Shown here: positions 8,226 to 16,991 of the stretch, piece after piece
How positions within the stretch are numbered: position 1 is the stretch's first letter
Layout of the letters: every line of letters starts with the position of its first letter
Assembly (NCBI GenBank): GCA_035295125.1
Contig: DATGJP010000042.1
Coordinates: 1-64,000, forward strand
DNA: 64,000 bases
DNA from: JAICMB01 sp035295125
Lineage (GTDB): Bacteria > Acidobacteriota > Terriglobia > Bryobacterales > Bryobacteraceae
Reading direction: 5' to 3'
Made by a program: the position numbers and the translations under genes
The notes under the pieces: model-generated
What the model was told of the DNA's origin: nothing
Databases searched by the model: none
Seen by the model: the letters and a program-made list of their open reading frames with translations, nothing else

Positions 8226-8585
8226 ATGGCAAAGGATTCCAAAAATATCGTACGGATGCGGATCCACACACGGATCCGCCACAGGGTGCGGGGTACGGAA
8301 GAACGCCCGCGTCTGGCTATTTTCCGCAGCGTGAAGCACATTTACGCTCAGGTGATCGACGATCACAAAGGCCACACAGTGGCGGCGGCCTCGTCTTCCG
8401 AGAAGAACGCGGGACTCAAGAGCGGCGGTAACATCGCGGGAGCCAAAGAGATTGGGAAGCTGGTGGCTCAGCGCGCGAAAGAGAAGGGCATCACCAAGGT
8501 GGTGTTCGATCGCGGCGGATATCTTTATCATGGCCGCGTCAAGGCGCTGGCGGATGCCGCGCGCGAAGCGGGATTGGAGTTCTGA
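8226..8585 (+). CDS. rplR: 50S ribosomal protein L18
   Basis: 119 residues. RHRVRGTEERPRLAIFRS and KVVFDRGGYLYHGRVKALAD identify L18, a 5S rRNA binder. The last base of its TGA stop (8583-8585) is the first base of the rpsE ATG, a 1-nt overlap. Confidence 0.98.
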   Translation: MAKDSKNIVRMRIHTRIRHRVRGTEERPRLAIFRSVKHIYAQVIDDHKGHTVAAASSSEKNAGLKSGGNIAGAKEIGKLVAQRAKEKGITKVVFDRGGYLYHGRVKALADAAREAGLEF

Positions 8586-9100
8586 TGTTTACTGCAACAG
8601 CAAAGCGAATCGAGTCGAACAACCTGAATCTCAAGGAACAGGTGGTATCGATTAACCGCGTCACGAAGGTTGTGAAGGGCGGTAAGAACCTGAGTTTCTC
8701 GGCGCTGGTGGTGGTTGGTGATCCGGGCGCGAAGATTGTTGGATTCGGGACCGGCAAGGCGAAGGAAGTTCCAGCGGCAATTAAGAAGGGCATCGAAGCC
8801 GCAAAGAAGAATCTGCGCAAGATCAACGTTCTCGAGACTACGATTTTGCATCCGGTTTTGGGCAGGTTCGGCGCCGGCAAGGTATTGTTGAAGCCGGCTC
8901 CCGCGGGAACCGGTGTGATCGCCGGCGGACCGGTGCGCGCGGTCATTCAGGCGGTGGGCATTCCGAATGTTCTGACGAAGTCGATCGGGTCGCATAATCC
9001 GCACAACGTCGTCAAGGCGACTATTGATGCGCTGGAACAACTCCGCGACAAGGCGGCGGTGGCTGACATGCGGGGCCTCGTTCAGGAAAAAGTTACTTAA
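8585..9100 (+). CDS. rpsE: 30S ribosomal protein S5
   Basis: 171 residues. The core shows VSINRVTKVVKGGKNLSFSA and GTGVIAGGPVRAVIQAVGI, both typical S5. S5 lies at the mRNA entry tunnel and influences decoding fidelity. Its 43-nt spacer to rpmD contains GGCCGCGGATAGACGC, a sequence that looks like a dispersed intergenic repeat. Confidence 0.98.
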   Translation: MFTATAKRIESNNLNLKEQVVSINRVTKVVKGGKNLSFSALVVVGDPGAKIVGFGTGKAKEVPAAIKKGIEAAKKNLRKINVLETTILHPVLGRFGAGKVLLKPAPAGTGVIAGGPVRAVIQAVGIPNVLTKSIGSHNPHNVVKATIDALEQLRDKAAVADMRGLVQEKVT

Positions 9101-9143
9101 GATTTGGCCGCGGATAGACGCTGATTCCGAAGAGGATTTTTGT

Positions 9144-9329
9144 ATGGCTGAAGGAACAATCAAGATCAAGCTCGTGCGCAGCCCGATCTGCACGCCGGAG
9201 AAGCATAAGGCCATCGTGCGGTCATTGGGACTGAAGAAGATTAACCGCGTGGTTGAGCGGCCCGACAGGCCGGAGTTCCGCGGGATGGTGGCCAAGGTGC
9301 CCCACCTGTTGGAGATCGTAAAGGAATAG
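9144..9329 (+). CDS. rpmD: 50S ribosomal protein L30
   Basis: 61 residues, start ATG at 9144 (MAEGTIKIKLVRSPICTPEK). The motif VRSLGLKKINRVVERPD is the L30 core. The ATG at 9144 is preferred over the longer in-frame extension because it gives the standard length and the conserved N-terminus. AGAGGA lies about 10 nt upstream. rplO starts 3 nt after its stop. Confidence 0.96.
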   Translation: MAEGTIKIKLVRSPICTPEKHKAIVRSLGLKKINRVVERPDRPEFRGMVAKVPHLLEIVKE

Positions 9330-9332
9330 GTT

Positions 9333-9773
9333 ATGAACCTGAGCAATCTGAGGCCGCCCAAAGGCCAAAAACAGAAGAACCAGCGAATTGGTCAGGGTAT
9401 GGGCTCTGGCCGCGGAAAGTATTCCGGCCGCGGAGCCAAGGGCGCGAAGTCGGTTTCCGGCTACAGCATGATGCGCGGATTCGAGGGTGGCCAGATGCCG
9501 CTCCATCGCCGTCTGCCGAAGCGTGGCTTCACCAACATTTTCCGCAAAGAATACGCGATCATAAACCTAGGCCGCCTGGACAAACTCGAAGGGGACGCGT
9601 TCGATCCGCAACGCCTCGTTGATCTTGGGGTCATCAAGAAGCTCGGCGATGGACTCAAGATTCTGGGTACTGGTGAAGTGACGCGCAAGCTGACCGTGCG
9701 CGCGAATTTGTTTTCCAAGTCGGCAATCGATAAGATTCAGAAAGCCGGCGGGGTGGCAGAAGTAATTCAATAA
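9333..9773 (+). CDS. rplO: 50S ribosomal protein L15
   Basis: 146 residues. The glycine-rich N-terminus (NLRPPKGQKQKNQRIGQGMG, then GRGAKGAKS) and GGQMPLHRRLPKRGF are diagnostic of L15, a late-assembly 50S protein. It lies immediately before secY, as in most bacteria. Confidence 0.98.
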   Translation: MNLSNLRPPKGQKQKNQRIGQGMGSGRGKYSGRGAKGAKSVSGYSMMRGFEGGQMPLHRRLPKRGFTNIFRKEYAIINLGRLDKLEGDAFDPQRLVDLGVIKKLGDGLKILGTGEVTRKLTVRANLFSKSAIDKIQKAGGVAEVIQ

Positions 9774-9782
9774 AGAGGCTCT

Positions 9783-11177
9783 ATGAAGTTTTTTGAAGCC
9801 GTCGCGAACATATTCCGGATTCCGGATCTTCGTAAGCGCGTCCTGTTCACACTGGGGTTGCTGGCGGTCTACCGCCTCGGCGGGCACATCCCGACACCGG
9901 GCGTGTCGGCCGACCGATTGGCGCAGTTCTTCCAACAGAACCAGGGCACGATCTTCGGATTCATCGACCTGTTCAGCGGCGGTATGTTCCGGCGCTTGAC
10001 GATATTCGCGCTGGGCATCATGCCGTACATCACGGCCTCGATCATCCTGCAGTTGTTGACTGTCGTGGTGCCCACGCTCGAGAAACTCCAGAAGGAAGGC
10101 GAGCTGGGGCGCCGGAAGATCACGCAGTGGACCCGCTATCTCACTGTCATTCTGGCTGTCGTCCAGTCGTTTGGTATTGCGGTGGCCCTGCAGAAGGCGG
10201 GAGATTTCGTTGTCAATCCCGGCTTCGGCTTCACCATGATGACCGTGCTCAGTCTGACCACCGGCACGGCGTTCATCATGTGGCTCGGTGAGCAGATTAC
10301 GGAGCGCGGCATCGGAAACGGAATGTCGTTGATCATTTTCACGGGCATCGTCATCGGCTTGCCGAACGCGATCCGCGAAATGTACAACAACGTGATCATC
10401 ACGCGCCAGTGGACGGTGCTTCACCTGATCATCATCATCGCGGTGATGATCGCCGTGGTTGCATTCATTGTGCTGGTTGAGCGCGGCGAGCGTCGCATCC
10501 CTGTACAATACGCAAAACGCGTAGTTGGCCGTCGCATGATGGGCGGACAATCGACGCACTTGCCTCTGAAAGTAAACGCGGGCGGCGTGATTCCGGTGAT
10601 CTTCGCATCTTCGCTGCTGGCGTTTCCTTCCACGCTGAATTCCTGGGAAGTGGTGCAGCACAGCAAGTTCCTCAGCGCAACGTTGGGATCTATCGGCGGG
10701 AGCATGCCGCTCTACTACATCCTGTTCGTAGTGCTCATTATCTTCTTCTGCTTCTTCTACGTGTCGATCATTTTCAACCCCAACGAAGCAGCAGACAACA
10801 TGCGCAAGTACGGCGGGTTCATTCCGGGCATCCGTCCGGGCCGCAACACGGCCGACTACATGAACAAGATTTTGACCAAGATCACGGTGGTCGGCGGGTT
10901 GTATCTCTCGGTACTGGCGCTGATTCCGCAGATCATGATCGCCGGGATCAAGCTGCAGAGTTTGCCGCTGGTGGGCAACTTTATCGACAACTATTTTCCG
11001 CGCTGGCTGCTGGATGGCCTGGGAGTGCACTTCTACTTCGGCGGCACGTCGCTGCTGATCGTGGTCGGTGTGGCCATGGATACGGTGAATCAGGTTGAGG
11101 CGCAGTTGATTATGCGCCATTACGAAGGGTTTACGCCACGCTCGGGCAGGATTCGGGGGCGTCGTAGCACGTTCTAG
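9783..11177 (+). CDS. secY: Preprotein translocase channel subunit SecY
   Basis: 464 residues with about ten hydrophobic segments. The N-terminal TM1 follows RIPDLRKRVLFTLGLL; GIMPYITASIILQLL is the conserved TM2 signature; the cytosolic loop RRIPVQYAKR and the later segment RPGRNTADYMNKI are typical. SecY forms the protein-conducting channel that SecA pushes substrates through. It is the last membrane gene of the spc-type block, and adk follows after 5 nt. Confidence 0.98.
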   Translation: MKFFEAVANIFRIPDLRKRVLFTLGLLAVYRLGGHIPTPGVSADRLAQFFQQNQGTIFGFIDLFSGGMFRRLTIFALGIMPYITASIILQLLTVVVPTLEKLQKEGELGRRKITQWTRYLTVILAVVQSFGIAVALQKAGDFVVNPGFGFTMMTVLSLTTGTAFIMWLGEQITERGIGNGMSLIIFTGIVIGLPNAIREMYNNVIITRQWTVLHLIIIIAVMIAVVAFIVLVERGERRIPVQYAKRVVGRRMMGGQSTHLPLKVNAGGVIPVIFASSLLAFPSTLNSWEVVQHSKFLSATLGSIGGSMPLYYILFVVLIIFFCFFYVSIIFNPNEAADNMRKYGGFIPGIRPGRNTADYMNKILTKITVVGGLYLSVLALIPQIMIAGIKLQSLPLVGNFIDNYFPRWLLDGLGVHFYFGGTSLLIVVGVAMDTVNQVEAQLIMRHYEGFTPRSGRIRGRRSTF

Positions 11178-11182
11178 CAGGT

Positions 11183-11857
11183 ATGAACAACGGGGGGCCG
11201 CGCAAGGCTCTGATCTTGTTTGGCTCTCCCGGTTCCGGGAAAGGCACGCAAGCAAAGCTGCTGAAGTCGTGCTGGAGTGCGCCGCATGTTTCCACAGGAG
11301 ACATGCTTCGCGCGCATATTGAGGCAGGCGACGAACTGGGACTGGAAGTTCGGGCGGTGATGCAGGCGGGCATGCTCGTACCGGACGATCTGGTGAACCG
11401 GCTGGTTGAGAAGAGGCTCTTGCAGGACGATACCCAGGCCGGCGTCGTTCTGGATGGGTATCCGCGAACTTTGCAGCAGGCCGAGACTTTGGGAGAGACG
11501 TTGGGCCGGCATGGGTTGGCCCCGGTGGTGATCCACTTGAAAGTGGATTATAATGAGATTATTAGCCGGTTAAGCGGAAGACGCCAGTGTCCCTTGTGTG
11601 GCACGCTTTACAACCTGACTACTAACCCACCGAAAGTAAATGGGATTTGCGATAAGGACGGGACACTGCTGGTTACGCGTCCTGATGATAGCGAGGCGGT
11701 GATCCGGCAGCGTCTGGAGGAGTACGATCATCAAACCAGGCCGTTGCTTGAGTACTTCCGGCGTGCCGGGGTCCCGTTTTACGAAGTGGACGGAATTGAC
11801 GACGGGCCGCAGGCCATAAGCACGAGGATCTGCAGGCTGGTAACGCAGGGCGGATGA
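11183..11857 (+). CDS. adk: Adenylate kinase with zinc-type lid
   Basis: 224 residues. P-loop FGSPGSGKGTQAKLL at the N-terminus, NMP-binding STGDMLRAHI, and DGYPRTLQQAE. The lid carries RRQCPLCGTLYN and CDKDG, a Cys-Cys-Cys-Asp metal site as in Gram-positive-type zinc adenylate kinases. The reaction is ATP + AMP to 2 ADP. The secY-adk-map order is classic. The TGA stop overlaps the map start by 4 nt. Confidence 0.97.
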   Translation: MNNGGPRKALILFGSPGSGKGTQAKLLKSCWSAPHVSTGDMLRAHIEAGDELGLEVRAVMQAGMLVPDDLVNRLVEKRLLQDDTQAGVVLDGYPRTLQQAETLGETLGRHGLAPVVIHLKVDYNEIISRLSGRRQCPLCGTLYNLTTNPPKVNGICDKDGTLLVTRPDDSEAVIRQRLEEYDHQTRPLLEYFRRAGVPFYEVDGIDDGPQAISTRICRLVTQGG

Positions 11858-12624
11858 TAGTTCGGAAAAGCGCCGCGGAACTGGAAAAGATGCGCCGCAG
11901 CGGGTTGCTCGTTTACGAGATCCTGCAGCGGCTGGCCGCGATGGTGACCGAGGGCATTACGACGCAGGAGCTCGAGACCGCGGCCGAGAAGATGATGAAG
12001 GATGCGGGTGCGCGTCCGGCTTTCAAGGGGTATTACACCCAGGCAGCCGGCACGAAGTACCCGTTTGTGCTGTGTACGTCGGTGAACGACGAGATTGTAC
12101 ATGGCATGCCGTCGGCGAAGCGGAAGCTGAAGCCAGGTGACATTGTTTCGATCGATACCGGCGTGCAGTTGGATGGCTATTTTGGCGATTCGGCCGTCAC
12201 GGTTCCGGTGGGTGAGATTAGCGAGCCGGTGCAGAAGTTGTTGCGTGTGACCAGGGAGTCGCTAGAACTGGCGATCGAGAAGGTTCACGCCGGCAGCCGG
12301 CTATTTGAGATTTGCGGCACGGTGGAAAAGCACGTGACCGACAACGGGTTTTCGGTGGTCCGGGAGATGGTCGGCCACGGAATTGGGACGCACCTGCATG
12401 AGGAGCCCCAGATTCCGAATTACGTCGATCGCCGGAACGAAAATCCGCGTTTGCGCGAAGGCATGGTCCTGGCGATTGAGCCGATGGTGAACCTGGGCCG
12501 GCCGGAGATGAAAGTGAAGCCGGATAAGTGGACCGCGGTGACGAAAGATGGGTCGTATTCGGCGCATTTTGAGCATTGCGTCGCGGTTACGGATAATGGT
12601 CCGTGGGTTTTGACCCGGCCGTGA
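11854..12624 (+). CDS. map: Methionine aminopeptidase type I
   Basis: 256 residues. Removes the initiator methionine from nascent proteins. Metal ligands of the pita-bread fold are seen in order: SIDTGVQLDGYFGDSAVT (two Asp), GHGIGTHLHEEPQIPN (His and Glu), and the C-terminal SAHFEHCVAV (Glu). The start ATG overlaps adk by 4 nt. Downstream is rpmJ with no infA between them. Confidence 0.97.
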   Translation: MIVRKSAAELEKMRRSGLLVYEILQRLAAMVTEGITTQELETAAEKMMKDAGARPAFKGYYTQAAGTKYPFVLCTSVNDEIVHGMPSAKRKLKPGDIVSIDTGVQLDGYFGDSAVTVPVGEISEPVQKLLRVTRESLELAIEKVHAGSRLFEICGTVEKHVTDNGFSVVREMVGHGIGTHLHEEPQIPNYVDRRNENPRLREGMVLAIEPMVNLGRPEMKVKPDKWTAVTKDGSYSAHFEHCVAVTDNGPWVLTRP

Positions 12625-12656
12625 TGTAGTGCAGGCTGAGGCACGAGGACAAGATT

Positions 12657-12770
12657 ATGAAGGTTAGAGCATCCGTCAAAAAGATGTGCGACAAGTGCAA
12701 GATCATCCACCGCGAAGGCGTGGTGCGAGTGATCTGCGTGAATCCGAAGCATAAGCAGCGGCAAGGATAG
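12657..12770 (+). CDS. rpmJ: 50S ribosomal protein L36, zinc-binding type
   Basis: 37 residues, MKVRASVKKMCDKCKIIHRE to the stop at 12770. Cys11, Cys14, Cys27 and His32 form the usual zinc site, so this is the C+ form. It is usually preceded by infA; here only 32 nt separate it from map. rpsM begins 12 nt downstream. Confidence 0.96.
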   Translation: MKVRASVKKMCDKCKIIHREGVVRVICVNPKHKQRQG

Positions 12771-12782
12771 GAATCAGCAACT

Positions 12783-13169
12783 ATGGCACGTATCGCGGGC
12801 GTTGATCTGCCCAACAAGAAGCGGGCCGAAATCGGCCTTACGTATATCTACGGGATCGGGCGCACTCGTTCCATGTCGATCCTTCACCGGGCCGGCGTAA
12901 ACCCGGACAAGAAGGTTGCCGAAATGACCGAGGACGAAGTCAACCGCGTTCGTACCATTCTCGAAAACGAGGGCGCGGTTGAGGGTGACCTCCGCAAGGA
13001 AGCCTCGTTAAACATCAAGCGCCTCATCGAAATGGGTTCCTATCGCGGTTTGCGGCATCGCCGCGGCCTGCCGGTCCGGGGCCAGCGCACCCACACCAAC
13101 GCCCGCACCCGTAAGGGTCCGCGCCGCGGCACGGTGGCGAACAAGAAGAAGGCTTCGGCCAAGACATAA
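12783..13169 (+). CDS. rpsM: 30S ribosomal protein S13
   Basis: 128 residues. ARIAGVDLPNKKRAEIGLTY at the start and RHRRGLPVRGQRTHTNARTR near the C-terminus are diagnostic. S13 contacts P-site tRNA and forms bridges to the 50S subunit. It begins the alpha-operon block (S13-S11-S4-rpoA-L17). Confidence 0.98.
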   Translation: MARIAGVDLPNKKRAEIGLTYIYGIGRTRSMSILHRAGVNPDKKVAEMTEDEVNRVRTILENEGAVEGDLRKEASLNIKRLIEMGSYRGLRHRRGLPVRGQRTHTNARTRKGPRRGTVANKKKASAKT

Positions 13170-13182
13170 GCGGAGAGGAACC

Positions 13183-13590
13183 ATGGCGAAACCGCCTGCA
13201 AAAGCAGGAAAAAAGAAAACCTTCAAGAAGAAGGAAAAGAAGATCGTTCCGACCGGCGTCGTGCACGTGCAGGCGTCGTTCAACAACACGATCGTCACCT
13301 TCACCGACCAGATTGGCAACGTGCTGGCGTGGTCGAGCTCGGGCTCGCTCGGGTTCCGCGGCTCCCGCAAGGGTACGCCGTTTGCCGCCCAGCAGGCCTC
13401 GCTGACAGCGGCGAATAAAGTAAAGGAATATGGGCTCCGCTCGGTGGAAGTACGAGTGAGCGGGCCCGGCGCCGGCCGTGAATCGGCTGTGCGCGCGTTG
13501 GCTACCGCGGGTATCGAAGTGCGCGCTATCAAGGATTGCACTCCGATTCCGCATAACGGGTGCAGGCCGCCGAAAAAACGTCGCGTCTGA
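13183..13590 (+). CDS. rpsK: 30S ribosomal protein S11
   Basis: 135 residues. A lysine-rich N-terminus precedes VVHVQASFNNTIVTFTDQIG; the C-terminus DCTPIPHNGCRPPKKRRV is nearly invariant. S11 lies on the 30S platform near the E-site mRNA. It is followed by an unusually long 114-nt spacer before rpsD, containing two hairpins. Confidence 0.98.
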   Translation: MAKPPAKAGKKKTFKKKEKKIVPTGVVHVQASFNNTIVTFTDQIGNVLAWSSSGSLGFRGSRKGTPFAAQQASLTAANKVKEYGLRSVEVRVSGPGAGRESAVRALATAGIEVRAIKDCTPIPHNGCRPPKKRRV

Positions 13591-13595
13591 GGTGG

Positions 13596-13615
13596 GACAG
13601 GCGGTTTCGCCTGTC
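13596..13615. repeat. Hairpin repeat (class A) after rpsK
   Basis: A perfect 8-bp stem, GACAGGCG and CGCCTGTC, around GTTT, beginning 5 nt after the rpsK stop. It has the same GAGGTGG leader and GTTT loop as the copies at 15888, 35790 and 49757. A second hairpin (GGCGC-GCA-GCGCC, 13653-13665) follows in the same spacer. No T-run follows either one. Confidence 0.7.
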
Positions 13616-13704
13616 GTTGCCATTGCCCAACGAATAAATTAAGCAGGACGAAGGCGCGCAGCGCCGTAAACTGCACCTTACGACGAAAGGTAACTGAAGA
13701 AAGA

Positions 13705-14337
13705 ATGGCTAGATATACGGGTCCCGTCTGCCGGCAATGCCGCAGAGAGGGAATGAAATTGTTCTTGAAAGGGGAGCGCTGCCACACCGAAAAGTGCGCT
13801 ATTGAGAAGCGTAACTTCGCCCCCGGCCAGCATGGCAAGGATCGCAAGCCCAAGCTGGTAGGCTATGGACTTCAGCTTCGCGAAAAACAAAAGGCCCGCC
13901 GCTATTACCGTCTCCTCGAAGGACAATTCCGCAACCTTTACGAGAAGGCTCTCATCCAAAAAGGGATTACGGGCGAGCAGATGCTCAATTCCCTGGAGCG
14001 CCGCCTGGATAACATCATCTACCGCATGGGTTTCGGCACCAGCAGGGCGCAGGCCCGCCAGTTGGTCCGCCATGGACACCTGCTTGTGAACGGCCGGAAA
14101 GTGAATATTCCTTCATTCGTCGTGAAGCCGAATGACGTGATCGAGGTTCGCGAGAAGAGCAGGAACAATCCCACCATCCTCGCCGCGCGCGATGCCACCG
14201 CGCATGCGCCGTCGCCCAACTGGATCGAGGTCGATCGCGACAACCTGAAAGGCCGCATCCTCTCGCAGCCCAAGCGCGAGGAACTGGTCCAGATTCAATT
14301 GAACGAGCAGTTGATCGTCGAACTGTACTCGAAGTAA
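13705..14337 (+). CDS. rpsD: 30S ribosomal protein S4, zinc-binding type
   Basis: 210 residues. The N-terminus carries a zinc site (CRQC, then CHTEKC), and the S4 domain is seen as RRLDNIIYRMGFGTSRAQAR followed by GHLLVNGRKVNIPSF. S4 is a primary 16S binder, and in Escherichia coli it represses the alpha operon. The 114-nt hairpin-containing spacer upstream would be a natural place for such control, but no S4 pseudoknot could be shown. Confidence 0.98.
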   Translation: MARYTGPVCRQCRREGMKLFLKGERCHTEKCAIEKRNFAPGQHGKDRKPKLVGYGLQLREKQKARRYYRLLEGQFRNLYEKALIQKGITGEQMLNSLERRLDNIIYRMGFGTSRAQARQLVRHGHLLVNGRKVNIPSFVVKPNDVIEVREKSRNNPTILAARDATAHAPSPNWIEVDRDNLKGRILSQPKREELVQIQLNEQLIVELYSK

Positions 14338-14368
14338 GAAAAGGCCGGAGGAGGTCTTTGGAGAATCG

Positions 14369-15418
14369 ATGTTTAAAGGCTTTCAAAAACCCAAGAGATT
14401 AGTTGCAAATACCGAATCGCTGACCGAGCGGTACGGAATGTTCACAGCCCAGCCGTTTGAGCGCGGGTTCGGCTCGACCGTAGGCACCGGACTGCGCCGC
14501 GTGCTGCTCAGCTCCATCGAAGGCGCCGCCATCACGGCAGTGCGCATCGACGGCGTCGCGCACGAGTTCAGCCCCATCCCGGGCGTGGTAGAAGATGCCA
14601 CCGACATCATCCTGAACCTGAAACAGGTGCCCTTCAAAATGATCGGTGAAGGCACCCGCACGGCCCGTCTGAAGATGGATAGTCCCGGTGAAGTGATGAG
14701 CGGCATGATTGAAACCGATCCGGATGTCGAAGTGCTCGATCGCAACATGCACATCGCGACAGTTGGTGAAGGCGGCAAGCTCAATATCGAGATGCGCCTG
14801 AAGTCGGGTCGCGGTTACGTTGCGGCCGATCGCAACTTTGATGAAGACCTGCCGCTTGGCTATATTCCGATCGACTCGGTACATTCGCCGGTTCGTAAGG
14901 TCAACTTTGGCGTCGAAGCCGCGCGCCTCGGCCAGACCACCGACTACGACAAGCTGACCATTGAAGTTTGGACCAACGGCGCGATTTCGCCGCAGGACGC
15001 CATCGGCCAGGCAGCCAAGCTGTTGAAGGATCACATGACGATCTTCATCAACTTCGAAGAACTGCCGGAAGCGGTGGAAGAGCCGGGCGAGCGCGCTTTG
15101 AACCAGATGAACGAAGTGCTCAACCGCTCTGTCGAAGAGCTGGAGTTGAGCGTCCGCTCGTACAACTGCCTTAAGAACGCCAATATTCAGACTATCGGCG
15201 ACCTGGTCCAGAAGACCGAAGCCGAGATGCTGCGCACCAAGAATTTCGGCCGCAAGTCGCTGAACGAAATCAAAGAGATTCTCGGGAACCTGGGCCTCAG
15301 CTTCGGCATGAAGTTCGATGCGCAGGGCCGCCTCGTGGCGCCTGCCGCGGGTTCTCCGGGTTTTGCATCGCCGTCGGATCTGGGCCCCGAAGAGGACCTG
15401 GACGAGGCATCGGAGTAA
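14369..15418 (+). CDS. rpoA: RNA polymerase subunit alpha
   Basis: 349 residues. The N-terminal assembly domain contains GFGSTVGTGLRRVLLSSIEG. The C-terminal domain, seen as LELSVRSYNCLKNANIQTIG and KNFGRKSLNEIKEIL, binds UP elements and activators. The tail is acidic (GPEEDLDEASE). AGGAGG lies about 15 nt upstream of the start. It is followed by rplQ after 4 nt. Confidence 0.98.
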   Translation: MFKGFQKPKRLVANTESLTERYGMFTAQPFERGFGSTVGTGLRRVLLSSIEGAAITAVRIDGVAHEFSPIPGVVEDATDIILNLKQVPFKMIGEGTRTARLKMDSPGEVMSGMIETDPDVEVLDRNMHIATVGEGGKLNIEMRLKSGRGYVAADRNFDEDLPLGYIPIDSVHSPVRKVNFGVEAARLGQTTDYDKLTIEVWTNGAISPQDAIGQAAKLLKDHMTIFINFEELPEAVEEPGERALNQMNEVLNRSVEELELSVRSYNCLKNANIQTIGDLVQKTEAEMLRTKNFGRKSLNEIKEILGNLGLSFGMKFDAQGRLVAPAAGSPGFASPSDLGPEEDLDEASE

Positions 15419-15422
15419 CCGG

Positions 15423-15875
15423 ATGAGACACAGAGTATCGGGATATAAGCTCAAACGGGATGTGTCCGCAAGGAATGCGCTCTTCAAAGCTCTCGTAACC
15501 AGCGTCATCGAGCATGAGCGCATCATCACGACGGTGCCGAAGGCCAAAGCGGTCCAGCCCCTCGTGGACCACATGATTACCCTCGCCAAAGAGGACACGC
15601 TGCATGCGCGTCGCCAGGCGGCGTCCGTCCTGGCAACTCCGGCAGCGGTGAAAAAGCTGTTCGATAAGCTGGGTACGCGTTTTGGGCAGCGAAATGGCGG
15701 CTACACGCGGATTGTTCGCCTAGGCCCCCGCAAGGGCGACGGGGCGGAGCAGGCTCTACTGGAGCTTGTCGGTTCCGAACTGGTGAAGCGCGCCGCCGAA
15801 CGTGCCAAGCGTCGGGAAGAACGTCTCAAGGCTATGAAGGAAGGCCGCGAGCACGAAGAGGGCGAAGAGTCCTAA
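15423..15875 (+). CDS. rplQ: 50S ribosomal protein L17
   Basis: 150 residues from the ATG at 15423: MRHRVSGYKLKRDVSARNAL, the conserved L17 N-terminus. The reading frame is open further upstream, but that part overlaps rpoA and lacks family similarity, so 15423 is chosen. The C-terminal tail is charged and Glu-rich. It ends the ribosomal run, and a hairpin repeat lies 12 nt after the stop. Confidence 0.97.
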   Translation: MRHRVSGYKLKRDVSARNALFKALVTSVIEHERIITTVPKAKAVQPLVDHMITLAKEDTLHARRQAASVLATPAAVKKLFDKLGTRFGQRNGGYTRIVRLGPRKGDGAEQALLELVGSELVKRAAERAKRREERLKAMKEGREHEEGEES

Positions 15876-15887
15876 GTTCCGAAGGTG

Positions 15888-15909
15888 GCGCAGGCGGTTT
15901 CGCCTGCGC
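15888..15909. repeat. Hairpin repeat (class A) between rplQ and the M48 gene
   Basis: A perfect 9-bp stem, GCGCAGGCG and CGCCTGCGC, around GTTT, with a GGTG leader. It lies between two convergent genes, so it could terminate transcription from either side, although there is no T-tract. The 22-nt core is identical to the copy at 49757-49778. Confidence 0.75.
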
Positions 15910-15914
15910 ATCGC

Positions 15915-16991
15915 CTATCTCTTGAAGAAACTTCCAGCCGTCCCCTTCAACTTGTCCAGTTTAGATTCCTGCGGCTGTTCGGGCGCTGGTCCAACAGCCG
16001 CAGCGGCCGCGTCGGCCACCCCCAATTCCCGTCCACACTCCGGACAAAAACAAAGCTTAGCATTCACTTTGAGACCACACTGACACGTAATTCTCGCACC
16101 AGACTCGTGTAGCCCCAAAACATCTTTCTCAAACTCGCCGGCAAGGATCTTCTTGTACTGATCACCCTCTGCGAACTCGGCCAAATGCTTTAGGCGCGTG
16201 GGAACAAACGGATGCGTGTTCTGCGCCGCCTCGAGAATCGAGACCAGCAGAACGAGCTTGTTCTTCACTTCCTTCTTGGCTTCCGCCTGCTTGAGCGCCG
16301 CGTCGGTGCTGAACTCATCTTCGTACCCTGCGACCTTCCCCGCCAATTTGCTCAAGGCGCGTAAACCCACCTCGCGGTCCTGCACGCACATTAACCCGGC
16401 ACGGTCGCAGGTCAGTTCCGCCCGCCGGAACCATTCCCAATAGGCCAGCAGCATGGGAACTCGGAGCATCCCTAATCCGGGCACGGTGATTACCGAGGAC
16501 AGCAGATCCCAATACCGGATCAGTAGATCGCCCAGCATGCGGTAAAGCCCGTGAGAACACTTGATGTGTCCCAATTCGTGGCCGATGACGAACGTCAGCT
16601 CATCGAGCGTCATCGTCTCGATCAGCTCCGAATGGAGCACTATGCACGTTCGCCGCGTTCCGACCGTGTAGGCGTTTAAGGTCGGATTGGTGGTCAAATA
16701 CAGCTCCGGAACCGGCAGCGAGAGAATCTCGCAGCACCTCTCCAACAATTTATAAAGCGAGGCGTAGTTGTGATAGCTGGCGCGGATCATCTGCTGATTG
16801 TTCTGCAGAAAAATCAGTTCCTCGCTGAAGTTCTCCTGCAGATATGTGAGCAGTTGTGACGCGCCGGGAATCGACTTCAGTGCCGCGAGCGCCTCCTCGT
16901 CCCCGGGGTAGACGAAGGCCTTATAGCTGATATCGGGGTACAGGACCTGTCCGGCCGAGTACACTTTCGCGTGCTGAGTTCTTTCTGTCAT
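15915..16991 (-). CDS. M48 family zinc metallopeptidase with C-terminal zinc ribbon
   Basis: 358 residues. The catalytic motif HELGH (within FVIGHELGHIKCSHG) and a downstream glutamate in RRAELTCDRAGL match the M48 (HtpX/Ste24-like) pattern. Unlike HtpX there is no obvious pair of N-terminal membrane helices, and the hydrophobic middle part (about residues 165-190) is the only candidate. The C-terminus carries a four-cysteine ribbon (CQCG and CPECG). It is convergent with rplQ and probably monocistronic. Substrate unknown. Confidence 0.88.
   Translation of the reverse strand: MTERTQHAKVYSAGQVLYPDISYKAFVYPGDEEALAALKSIPGASQLLTYLQENFSEELIFLQNNQQMIRASYHNYASLYKLLERCCEILSLPVPELYLTTNPTLNAYTVGTRRTCIVLHSELIETMTLDELTFVIGHELGHIKCSHGLYRMLGDLLIRYWDLLSSVITVPGLGMLRVPMLLAYWEWFRRAELTCDRAGLMCVQDREVGLRALSKLAGKVAGYEDEFSTDAALKQAEAKKEVKNKLVLLVSILEAAQNTHPFVPTRLKHLAEFAEGDQYKKILAGEFEKDVLGLHESGARITCQCGLKVNAKLCFCPECGRELGVADAAAAAVGPAPEQPQESKLDKLKGTAGSFFKR

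Noticed and set aside
9567..11255. A 562-residue antisense frame over L15, secY and the adk start
   Set aside because: His/Arg/Gln-rich translation without protein-like features; the secY and adk frames on the other strand are unmistakable.
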